From Gonocerus acuteangulatus (Eukaryota > Arthropoda > Insecta > Hemiptera > Coreidae): a stretch of DNA of 64,000 bases. The first letter of the stretch is position 1. Each line of letters begins with the position of its first letter. The notes beneath the pieces were generated by a model, which searched no databases, had not been told where the DNA came from, and saw only the letters and a program-made list of their open reading frames with translations. Where the stretch lies: positions 15,201,038 to 15,265,037 of the forward strand of contig OX328123.1 in NCBI GenBank assembly GCA_946811695.1, given 5' to 3'. Shown one piece after another: positions 43,999 through 53,069 of this stretch. A program made the translations under genes and the position numbers.

Positions 43999-46387
43999 AT
44001 TATTTAATAATTAGCAGTTATATAAAATTGAAATCATTATATCAGCCACATTAAAGGATTGACACTATTTCCTATTATAGCAAAATACCTGTAAGCTATG
44101 TATTACAAAAGAAGGTGGTTATGGAATGTAGTAACTCCTAAATAGAGTCCTTGTATGGACAAAAATTGCATTTATCCTTCGAGTTATTTATTCTGACGTA
44201 ACAATACTAAATCCAACCTGTTAATGATTGAGCAAACACACAAGCATGTAATAAGCAATTTTATGAAATTATCTATTAATAATATTATAGTTGCCTTATT
44301 TGGGAAATTTCATCTTATTTATTTTTTTTATATATATATATGCATAAATTCAACGACTTAGGTTTATTGTTGCTCTATTACTAAGTCTTGGTAATATTGA
44401 GGTGTATCTTTTTGTGGTTAGGATTTTATTGTAATATAGTTGCTCTGGGATGATGAAGTGAAGCTTATGATGAATTGTAGAAATTAGGGGATCATAGACT
44501 TGTCTAGTTGATTTAGGTCCTATATCTGTTATTAACAGAAGAACCTGCTGGAGGTTGTAGGGATGTGAATATGTATACTATAAAGTTATCTTTACTAGTA
44601 GGGAATATATTGGGATCTGATTGCTGGGAGATGGGATCGGAGACACTTGCAGAAAACCCCAGCGGCTCTCTTTGAATAGAGGGTTAATCCCTTAGCGACT
44701 TTAGGCTTGGAGGAGAGGATATGTATGTTGGTATCAGGTCTTCCAGATACATTCGACCCTGTATATGCAGGTCTTGTCGACATACCATGGTAGATGACTA
44801 TTTTGACAAGGTTAAAATGGAAATATCAATATGTATCATGGATTTAACAGAGGACTAAGAAGAAGCTCTCATTAGGATAACGTTGAATAAGGTACTTCAA
44901 ATGTTGTCCAGGAGATGTTATCTCTTAGAAACTCCACCATATTATTAACATTATTGCCTTCTAAAATCTGGCTTAATAGAAGATTTAATTTAAACTTGTA
45001 TGTTTTAATTGCATCTTAATAATGTCTCCTTTTTGAAATCAGGTGATGTACATACATTCTTCACAAAAAAACAACAAAAAATGAGGTGTCTAGATTCAAA
45101 ACAGGACGCATGATTGAAACCAATTTGTTCACAAAACACCAAAAACAGAACGAGTCGTATGCTTAATTTTATACATGTGTATAATTTTCTTACAAGTTGT
45201 AAATATCACAGAAGAATGTTTTTGAGGAATTTGAGAAATTTATCTGTTTTATTATCTATTTTGAAGGAATTTTTATTTTTGAAGTGTCTTAGTTGGTTTT
45301 AAAATTCACTAATTTATGCGTTATTTTAATGCCAACTTTCTACTTCAGCATTAAAAAACAGCGTGATCTATTGAGTTTTGAAAATTGTTTTCATTACCAG
45401 TATAGAGAGGACGTTTTAAACTTGTAAAATCAACTGTTATCTCAAAATTGTAAAAATAGTGATGTGTGTTGCCAAATATATTAAGTAGGTTCATATAGAC
45501 TCATTCAATGACGTTTCTTGAAATTCAGTCAATTCATGCCTCTCTTTCAGGAAGAGCTCCACTTTTGACAAGTACACGATGGTGTTGATATAGCCCGTTC
45601 AGCTAGGTAGAAGTGTTCCATTCCGCATGCGCGAAAGTTCTGCTACAGTTATTGTCATTTTAATAATGCTATTACAATGAATTATTAAAAAGTAACTGGT
45701 GTGGCTAAAGTATATAAGATCCTTCTTATCATTCAGTGATTTTGATTTCGCGTTCATTAGTCTGAAAAAGATGGTGTTCTTCTTTTTGTTGAGTAAATGA
45801 GTCCGAAATAACTGATTAAAATTCATATTGCATTAAAATCCTGAAATGTACTCTGCCGTTTAACATACACGGGGCGTGAATCATCGAAAAACTTTGCGAA
45901 ATACAAATACAAACTGGGCTTAAGAACCGAAAAGTTACTCGCCCTAAAACCCTAATCCTAATCATCGAAAAACTTTTGTTGAATGATTAATAAATTTTGA
46001 AATGAAAATTTACAATAGTTTTAATTTAAATATAGACAACGAAATTCCTATAAATTAAATTGTAATCAGATCTTCTACTATGGAAAAAATAAATGATTTT
46101 AACCCCCAAATAAATATTGAAATCTAAAATGAAATTAAAATAAGTATAAATATTTGAGGAATTGGTTTAAAACCACCTCGCCACATCGGATAGAATTTCT
46201 CTAAGCGATAAGGAGCTGTCAGGATAAATGTCCTTGTAACAAACCGGAGGAGAATTGAAATGAACAACAAGGACACCAATAAAAATACCCACAAGTGCTT
46301 ATCGGCTGTCCTCGGATATCTGAGAGAGCTAGGCAACAGCTCCTATAGGCTTCTAGAGTCATAATTCATAGGAATTCTATCATATTA
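43999..46387. other. Gene-free stretch
   Basis: No coding, TE or tandem-repeat signature recognised in these 2.4 kb beyond a short AT tract near 44330. Small open frames here (for example 45114-45302) lack recognisable motifs. Confidence 0.5.
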
Positions 46388-46395
46388 AGAATTAT

Positions 46396-46612
46396 TATTT
46401 TTATTGAATTTTAACGTCCATTTATTATTAACTACGAATTTTAGGACGGGTAAACTATAGGTTACCACCCTTTTCTAGCCAGGGCTGATGCTTTTTCTTT
46501 TTTTCTAAAGAAAAGCCACTACCCCTAGTGGGAATCGAACCCACGACCCTTTGGCACGGAGTGTTAAGTGCTCACGCATTAACGTTCACGTCCACTGGGC
46601 CTCCTTATATTT
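46396..46612 (-). mobile_element. SINE type III (tRNA-headed)
   Basis: The minus strand begins GGAGGCCCAGTGGACGTGAA, has box B GTGGGTTCGATTCCCACTAG, and ends in a tail with GGTAACCTATAGTTTACCCG and AATAATAAATGGACGTTAAA. AGAATTAT flanks it at 46388-46395 and 46613-46620. A tail-only fragment is in the foldback middle at 40255-40345. The head has more spacing than a normal tRNA, so its parent is unclear. Confidence 0.72.
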
Positions 46613-46731
46613 AGAATTATACTACCATAGAGGGATTATATTTCTAGCATCATACTCCATTATAAGCAATCGGGGATTAGTTGGGATTCGACAAAGAAAA
46701 CATCAATACGATTTTTTGTAAAAAAACTAAG

Positions 46732-46765
46732 GAATTTTCGGCTACTCTTTGGTAGCCTTCGTCAG
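46732..46765 (-). ncRNA. Hammerhead ribozyme-like motif (AAUU type)
   Basis: Minus strand: CTGACGA, one A, stem II GGCTAC/GTAGCC with loop CAAAGA, then GAAAATTC with AATT as self-complementary stem III. Stem I has two or more pairs (AG/CT). It lies downstream of, and on the same strand as, the GIY-YIG remnant at 47340-47990, as expected for a Penelope-like terminal repeat. Confidence 0.7.
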
Positions 46766-47339
46766 CTAAAATGACCAAAACAAAGAAAAAACAGAATTAA
46801 TAAACAGAAAAAATGTTTACCAGTAAGATAAATGATAATTCTATAAATACAAATCAACATTTTTTAAAAACAATTTATTGTTAAAACATGAGAACAATTA
46901 TGTCGTTACAAATAGGTAAGTGAACAATACTTGTATATCTAGCACTTAGCTCTAGAAAATCAAAAGAGACATGAAAAAATAAAATAAAATAAATGAGGTA
47001 TGTACAAGTTAAAGACAGTAATAGTAATTAATTTTTAACGGTAAATAAGGTACTAGATACCAATGAAAGTGCTGGGAGAAAGACCAAAGACACTTAAGTA
47101 ACCATCGTGAAAATATACAAGAAAACTGGAATCTTCCATGGTATATGTAACTGAACAAAACAAGGGGTGGGAGGAGGTCGGTAGGGATCCAAAGAGTTTT
47201 ATGACATTTTATGACAGGAAAGGAGAAAAAGGTGTTAATGGAAGGATACACAAGGGGCATGGAGAAAATACTAGGTGGGAGGTCGGGAGAGTTTTTGAAA
47301 AATATGGGCATAAATAGGAGAAATGCCTTGTTTGACTGT
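46766..47339 (-). mobile_element. Probable Penelope-like 3' untranslated region
   Basis: AT-rich, non-coding sequence between the endonuclease end and the hammerhead, with no other element recognised. Assignment is by position only. Confidence 0.4.
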
Positions 47340-47990
47340 TTTGTAATTTATATTGTTTTTATTTAGGTTAATGTGTACGCATTCAGAGATCTGAAGTCTT
47401 TTTATGTTTCGTTCTGTAGAGAGAATTTTTATGTCATCGAAGTTAAATGTTTTTGAGTAATGCCGTGTTTAGCAAGTGCAGATTTATCTATTTCTTTGTT
47501 AGCGAAATTCCCTTTGTCGCTGAATTAGCTAAAACCCGCTTCTCCACTTTTCATTCCAAGCTATCCTTTCATCCCAATCCCCTTGCCCAATCCCTTTCCA
47601 CAGATGCGATCCCTTCCAATCCCCCGAGACGCCTGAAAAGAAAGTGGCCTAGGGACCAACTGTAACACTTAAAAACATTATTCATTCCTTAGGGAGTGAC
47701 AGCAATGGCTGCCTTCTCCCCTCTGTTCTTCCTTGTGTATAGCTATGTATGAGATATGTATTTACTTATTGTATTTTATGTATGCAGATTGTAAATATTC
47801 AATAAAAAAAAAAATAAAAAAAAAAAAAAATTTGTTAGTGATGGTTCGTTTAAACTGTGTAAGGCGGGAGTGAATGTCATTTATGGTTTCTCCTATGTAT
47901 ACACCATTACAGGAAAGGCACACACATTACACAATTATCAAAACCAAAAAATGCTGTTGCTGTTGCAAACAAGGATTATTTTTTCGAGGA
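47340..47990 (-). pseudogene. Penelope-like GIY-YIG endonuclease, split by a Jockey insertion
   Basis: With the Jockey insert at 47503-47830 set aside, the minus strand reads CVCLSCNGVYIGETINDIHS and RLTQFKRTITNKEIDKSALA, then KHGIT, a frameshift, KTFNFDDIKILSTERNIKRL and a final segment to about 47340. Cysteines followed by GVYIGET form the Penelope-type start of the GIY-YIG fold. TERNIKR is the later conserved helix. In Penelope-like elements this domain nicks target DNA for priming. The reverse transcriptase that should precede it (beyond 47990) was not recognised. Broken by insertion and at least one frameshift. Confidence 0.75.
47503..47830 (+). mobile_element. 5'-truncated Jockey LINE tail
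   Basis: The plus strand encodes SEIPFVAELAKTRFSTFHSK, LSFHPNPLAQSLSTD, then PPRRLKRKWPRDQL and a stop at 47665. A 3' UTR with AATAAAAAAAAAA and an A-run ends at 47830. Direct repeats TTTGTTAG at 47495-47502 and 47831-47838 define the insertion into the Penelope endonuclease. Confidence 0.88.
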
Positions 47991-48439
47991 CAGAAAATAT
48001 ATTACAGAATAAAATCCATCGTGGAAGGAAACACTAGCCTTAAGTGATCAATGACTTGAAATGCATTCTTCAAGAAACAGATTGTGAAAAAAAAAATGAA
48101 TTCTTCACCTAATAAGTGACTAGGGAGAGAAATGTATTTTGTATTTTTCAGCGACCACTTATTATTCACTGATAATGGGAATATTAAATTATTTAGCTAC
48201 CTATCAGACTACCGAGACTTTTGAAAAGATAACTCAGAATTGAAACATATCCTGACAAATTGAGTTTGTTTGGGTTTACTAGAATGCAAGATAAAAAAAA
48301 AAAAAAAAAACTTTAAACGCTTATGATCGGATTTATATGAAAAATTCTACCAAAAATCCCTGCTTTTGATATCATTTTTATTAGGTCGATATACAATAGG
48401 GGTACCCAAAAATTAACCAAAATTTTTACTTTGGAATTC

Positions 48440-48932
48440 ACTTTATTTGCCACCACAGCAACACCTTCCTGATGTACAAAGTTGGTTTAGGGATTGGTAC
48501 TGGAGATTGGCCTTGAGGCAACCAATGTTTTGATTGCTTCATGTTGTCATATAGAATCCATTTTTCTCTCCGGTCACCATTCTCCCAAGAAATGGATCAT
48601 GATGGAGCCTAGACAGCAACGATGAACTGACCCACAATGTTGGCTTCCGATAATTAATGAGTTACCCATCGCCCCTGTCTGCATGACTTACCAATTTCCT
48701 GGAGGCTCCTGTTTATGGTACTGTGACCAAGTCTACAATGTGCACCCAAGTCTCACGAATAGTTCCTTAATGGTTAAACTAGGATCAGATTCCACTAGGG
48801 TCTTCAAGGCATCCTGGTCACACTGTTAAGGCCTAGCGCTTCGAAGCTTGTCAGTGAGGTCAAAATCACCTTCGGCAAACCTCCTGTACCAACTTCCGCA
48901 CTTGTTTACAGTCAACGCGTCATCATAAACTT
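48440..48932 (-). pseudogene. mariner-family transposase, degenerate
   Basis: Minus-strand translation in shifting frames gives ALTVNKCGSWYRRFAEGDFD and LTDKLRSARP (end of the second helix-turn-helix and linker), LKTLVESDPSLTIKELFVRL and LQEIGKS (mariner SRHL-LGK region), RMVTG then EKNGF/EKWILYDN (around the first catalytic Asp; usual pattern VTGDEKWI-YDN), and PVPIPKPTLYIRKVLLWW (usual PK-KVL-VWWD). Several stops and frameshifts; no intact catalytic domain. Transposon ends were not identified. A different lineage from the mariner at 55101-55636 (linker GDFDL-D versus GNFDLDNEE). Confidence 0.7.
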
Positions 48933-49319
48933 TATTTACTTTTTTAATCCTAGCTGTCGCCTTAATTTCCGCATGAAACTTTAAAAAGCCCGTCACGCAG
49001 GAGCTGCATAACTTCCCTCAAATATGTAGTGTAGACTGCATTCCTGAATAATTTGCTTAAAATATCCCATATAAATAAAATAGAAACATGAATAGTTCTC
49101 TTCTAATTTTGTAATGAGTAACTGTTCAATTATTAATTTTGCAATTAATTTGCTTCCAGACTTAAGTTTAAGCATGGTACTAGACTAATTAATAAATACA
49201 AAAAATTTTTTTTGAGAGGAGATCGTTGACCGTAGATGAAGCAAGGTAGGGATTGTCGGGGTTCGGTCACTGCTACTTAATAAAACTACATTTTATCATA
49301 AAAATGGTTTTATTGTGCC

Positions 49320-49352
49320 GACGTTTCGGCTTGAACTTCAAGCCTTCATCAG
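49320..49352 (-). ncRNA. Hammerhead ribozyme-like motif (ACGU type), best core
   Basis: Minus strand: GCC (stem I), CTGATGA, one A, stem II GGCTTGAA/TTCAAGCC, GAAACGTC with ACGT as self-complementary stem III and C at the cleavage site, then GGC completing stem I. All core residues of a hammerhead are present. Such small, stem III-poor hammerheads are known in Penelope-like elements and are reported to cleave as dimers. Confidence 0.78.
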
Positions 49353-49389
49353 GGCTGTAAAAAACAAGTAGGACGGATGTAATACTGAA

Positions 49390-49443
<54 letters not shown>

Positions 49444-49580
49444 ATATATATATGCCTACATACACAAATACACATCCATATATACATACATATATGGAAA
49501 AAGACAAAAACATAAAATACTAGAACATGATATATAGAAGAACAATGTGCTCTAGAAGTGTTTGGATTATTGTGTATGTA

Positions 49581-49629
<49 letters not shown>

Positions 49630-49670
49630 ATATTTCAGTATTACATCCGTCCTACTTGTTTTTTACAGCC

Positions 49671-49708
49671 CTGATGAAGGCTTGAAGTTCAAGCACGATA
49701 AAACGTCG
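49671..49708 (+). ncRNA. Broken hammerhead-like motif
   Basis: CTGATGAAGGCTTGAAGTTC, then AAGCACGATAAAACGTCGGC: the GCCGAAACGTC of the inverted partner has become GCACGATAAAACGTC, spoiling the stem II base and the GAAA box. Confidence 0.6.
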
Positions 49709-50490
49709 GCACAATAAAACCATTTTTACGATAAAATGTAGTTTTATTAAGTAGCAGTGACCGAACCCCGACAATCCCTACCTTACAAAAGAAATTCATA
49801 TTTTCTTCTTTTAATCTGACGCTGGAACAGGATACAGTCCCCCTAGTGGTAGAAAGCGCTCCTTTCGGCGGCATTGCGGACAGGCATCTAGCGGGCTAAT
49901 TCTATTGAAATATAGTAAAAGTAAACCCCCCTTTCCGATAGACCGAATTAGCTCATTTTTACAAAACTTCATTCTCACGAGATACACACGACTTATACAG
50001 CATTTCGTTACAATACAGCAGAAATTACGACCGGTATGAGTATATTAGTAATTCAATTAGTGGGTCTAGAATAACCCCCCCCCCTCCTCATGAACCGATT
50101 TAGTTTATTTTTACAACACATTTGTCTCTGTAGATTACCACTATGAATACCGAGTTTCGTCGAAATATAACAAAAATTACGGCTGGTAGTGGAGTATTGG
50201 TAATGTGGGTCCGGAGTAAACCCCCCCCCCCTCCTAATGAACCGATTAAGTGTATTTTTACAACCCATTTTTCTCGGTAGATTACCACTACAAATACCAA
50301 GTTTCGTTGAAATATGACAAAAACTACGGCTGGCATGGTGAAATTATTGTTTTGGGTCTAGGGTAAACCCCCCATACCGTAGGACCAATTTTGATGGTTT
50401 ACGAACTCGTTCAATCGTTTTATAATTGAACGCTGTATACCAAGTTTCATGACGGAGAAACAAAACCTCTGGCCGAGATAGTGTTAACAG

Positions 50491-50566
<76 letters not shown>

Positions 50567-50650
50567 TATTTTTCAAGCTACTTCGCTGGGAATTAAATGT
50601 GTTGTTCATTCGGCATCTGTCTCCAGCGGTCTTGCTCCTCCTGTCATCGC

Positions 50651-50684
50651 AATATTTCGCCGGATTCCTCTCCGGCTTCTTCAG
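50651..50684 (-). ncRNA. Hammerhead ribozyme-like motif (AUAU type), left arm
   Basis: Minus strand, identical to the right-arm copy: ATTGC (stem I), CTGAAGA, one A, GCCGGA/TCCGGC stem II, GAAATATT, GCGAT (stem I). Confidence 0.72.
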
Positions 50685-50754
50685 GCAATCATTCATCCTT
50701 GCTGGTTGGCAAGGGAATGATTGCCCTTACCAACCAGCAAAGATGAATGATTGC

Positions 50755-50788
50755 CTGAAGAAGCCGGAGAGGAATCCGGCGAAATATT
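50755..50788 (+). ncRNA. Hammerhead ribozyme-like motif (AUAU type), right arm
   Basis: Stem I ATTGC/GCGAT (five pairs, one G-U), CTGAAGA, one A, stem II GCCGGA-gaggaa-TCCGGC (six pairs), GAAATATT: core GAA, self-complementary ATAT as stem III, T at the cleavage site. The best-paired stem I of all copies here. Confidence 0.75.
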
Positions 50789-50836
50789 GCGATGACAGGA
50801 GGAGCAAGACCGCTGGAGACAGATGCCGAATGAACA

Positions 50837-50890
<54 letters not shown>

Positions 50891-51132
50891 TTTAACGGGG
50901 GTCATTTTTGGTGTCTACTAGGTAGGATCGATAAAGATTTGAAGAAATTTTTCAAACATTCCCTCATGAGTCCAACCTCAATAGCTACTTTCCTTCGGAG
51001 GAAAGTGCTAAAAGCATGCAGTTGCGAATATGCTCTACAGAAGGTACGAAGCCCCGCATACTCTATCAAGGCACTGAACAACTAATACTTCTCCATCATA
51101 AGACCAAAATTTAGGCTTAAATGAAGCAGCCC

Positions 51133-51188
<56 letters not shown>
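51133..51188. repeat. Poly(A) run
   Basis: About 55 A residues. No SINE or LINE end is recognisable just upstream, so its origin is unclear. Confidence 0.9.
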
Positions 51189-51190
<2 letters not shown>

Positions 51191-51574
51191 GTATGTATGG
51201 CGTTAACTATGTGTACAATTTTCAGTTTAGCGTTTATCAATCATCAAAACTCCACATATTCCCAAGTTATTTTGGGCGCGGTCTTAATGCAGTAATATAT
51301 GCCACAGGACTTCTTAGAAATTAAAAGGTTTACTACAGTTTAATAAGAAAATAATAATAATGTTTAAAGAGGACTCGTTGAGATTATTAGCCCTGAAGCC
51401 TACTTTGGATGAGGATAGAATGCAGAGTAGGGCATATCGGAACCTCATGACCTCCAGTGACACATTTAGTCACCTCTGGTCGACTTACCTCGTATTAAAA
51501 CTCCACAGCAACATTCCTCTTCATAGGATTAGTTACAATAGAAGAATAAAAAACAATTAAAATATAGTCTTAAT

Positions 51575-52290
51575 TTTCGTACATGGCCACCGCAAATGCG
51601 AGAACGCCAGCTGACACCTTCTTGTGACGCTTTTTTTGTAACGCCAGGCCCACCCGATAAATATTTGTAATGTACTCTATAACATACAGTAACATTTTTC
51701 GTACATGGTCACTGCGCATACGCGAACGCCACTGCGCATGCGCGAACGCCAATGGACATCTTTTTGTGATACGTACATTCTTCTTTGGGGGCGAGGTTAG
51801 CTCAGTGGTAGAGCACTCGACTAATGAACTGGAGGACCAGGTTCAAAACCCGAGCGCGCACTGAAGATTTTTTCTTCTAGTGCTGCCGTTCGAGGGTTGG
51901 ATTTGGGGTCCCAGATCGTCCCTAGGCTCTCACCCAGCCTTTAATTAATTTAATTAATAATGGGTACCTTGGGTGCTAATGACTCTAGCAGTCGAAGCAG
52001 CCAAGGGGAAAATCGGGCGGCCGGAGCATAGTGTTGACCACACTATCTCCCTAGTGTGCCGTACGGTCAAGAATCAGATACCTCTACAGTATCTGCCCCT
52101 CTGGGCCCTTGTGGCCTGTTACGGGACTGATTTTTTTTTTTTTTTTACATTCTTCTTTTTCGTACATGGCCACGCCACTGCGCATACGCTAACGCCAGCG
52201 GACACTTTTTTGTGACACATACAGTCTTATTTTTCGTACATTGCCACTGCGCATGCGCGAACGCCAGTGGACACGGACGTTTTTTTCCAG
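51575..52290. repeat. Degenerate tandem repeat with GCGCATGCGC motifs
   Basis: About four diverged units containing TTTTTCGTACATGGCCACTG, CGCATGCGCGAACGCCA and GGACACTTTTTTGTGACACA. CpG-containing palindromes such as GCGCATGCGC stand out from the AT-rich surroundings. Interrupted by the SINE at 51787-52145. Confidence 0.8.
51787..52145 (+). mobile_element. SINE type II (tRNA-headed) with 13-bp TSD
   Basis: Head GGGGCGAGGTTAGCTCAGTG then GTAGAGCACTCGACTAATGA; box B GGTTCAAAACCCGAGC; body as in 25294-25645; ends GGCCTGTTACGGGACTGA and a T-run. Direct repeats TACATTCTTCTTT at 51774-51786 and 52146-52158. The T-run end differs from the A-tail of type I SINEs. Confidence 0.92.
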
Positions 52291-52349
52291 TTTAGTCACC
52301 GCAAAAGCATATTTATGCTAAAATTAATTAAATTTTACAAATAAACCTC

Positions 52350-52870
52350 ACTCCTCTTTCACGGGCGATAGTCTGCAGGCAGCAAATTTCTATCTAGGAC
52401 AAAAAACTATAATTATTTTGAAAGAAGAAGGTAAAATCTAGTAAAGAGATTTTTTGTTGTTGTCATTTTCTATAATAAAATCCGTCGAAAGTCGGTCATA
52501 AAATCGTTATTATTAAATGAATCAAAACAATCCTACGTAATTTAATAGCAAATATCATTAGGAAGCTGCAGTTAAAATTTGAAATTGATCGGGTGAAAAT
52601 TGAATGCGCTAGCTTATCGCCCTATTTGAACAACATAGTTTTGAGAAAATCAACTTTAAAGTTTAATGTACTGAAATTTTATCTTTTTATTTTTAATTTT
52701 TAATAACTTTAGTTGAAAAATCGAATTTTCGACACATTTAAAAACTGTTCCGCCAAAACACACTTGGATATCATTTTTAAATATTTAAGAAGGTGTTTAA
52801 GTCAGTATTACCCCTTAAGTTTTGAATCCAAGCTCCAGGATAAGACTAACACTACGAAAAAGCATGGAAT
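52350..52870 (-). mobile_element. Interspersed repeat, unknown class (copy 2)
   Basis: Reverse counterpart of 30425-30985: GGGCGATAGTCTGCAGG, ATCGGGTGAAAATT, AACTTTAAAGTTTAA, ACACTTGGATATCATTTTTA, TACCCCTTAAG. No ORF. Confidence 0.6.
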
Positions 52871-52913
52871 AAATCTAGCCCGTTAAACGTTTGATATTAT
52901 TTTTTATATTTCA

Positions 52914-53069
52914 CTAGCTGACTACCCGTGCTTCACCACGGCCGATAAGTATTTTTTATATTTCACTAGCTGACTACCCGTGCTTCACCACGGCCGATAA
53001 GTATTTTTTATATTTCACTAGCTGACTACCCGTGCTTCACCACGGCCGATAAGTATTTTTTATATTGAG
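52914..53069 (-). repeat. Triplicated Helitron 3' terminus (52-bp units)
   Basis: CTAGCTGACTACCCGTGCTT then CACCACGGCCGATAAGTATT occurs at 52914, 52966 and 53018, exactly 52 bases apart, each preceded by ATATTTCA. On the minus strand each copy is a full Helitron end: hairpin CCGTG-gtgaag-CACGG, then 12 bases ending CTAG, then T. Confidence 0.95.

Larger units (their letters stand above)
49212..49786. mobile_element. Penelope-like inverted terminal-repeat pair
   Basis: Left arm 49212-49432 and right arm 49585-49786 are near-perfect reverse complements (GATTGTCGGGGTTCGGTCAC, ACATTTTATC, CCTTCATCAGGGCTGT, TAGGACGGATGTAATACTGA). A ~150-bp AT-rich spacer with (AT)n at both inner edges separates them. 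Each arm carries a hammerhead, intact at 49320-49352 and broken at 49671-49708. No coding sequence. Confidence 0.8.
50599..50840. repeat. 118-bp-arm palindrome with two hammerheads
   Basis: Left arm 50599-50715 and right arm 50723-50840 pair almost perfectly (about two mismatches: CAAGGG/CCCTTA region and CATCCTTGC/GCAAAGATG). Spacer of seven bases. Each arm holds a complete hammerhead-like motif pointing outward. It lies between two (CA)n(TA)n tracts inside a family D copy. Confidence 0.92.
48984..51018 (-). mobile_element. Family D element interrupted by two nested inverted repeats
   Basis: Minus-strand D copy: 3' end at 48984 (AAAAAGCCCGTCACGCAGG), 5' hairpin and inverted repeat at about 50990-51016 (TTTCCTTCGGAGGAAAGTGC). 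D sequence runs 48984-49205, resumes at 49795 (TCTGACGCTGGAACAGGATA, GTAAACC blocks) to 50564, and resumes at about 50841. A Penelope-like inverted pair (49212-49786) and a hammerhead palindrome (50599-50840) interrupt it. (CA)n(TA)n at 50488-50564 and (AT)n at 50847-50886 mark its microsatellite position. Confidence 0.75.

Noticed and set aside
51121..51324. Lysine-rich ORF start at the poly(A) run
   Set aside because: The lysines are translated poly(A).
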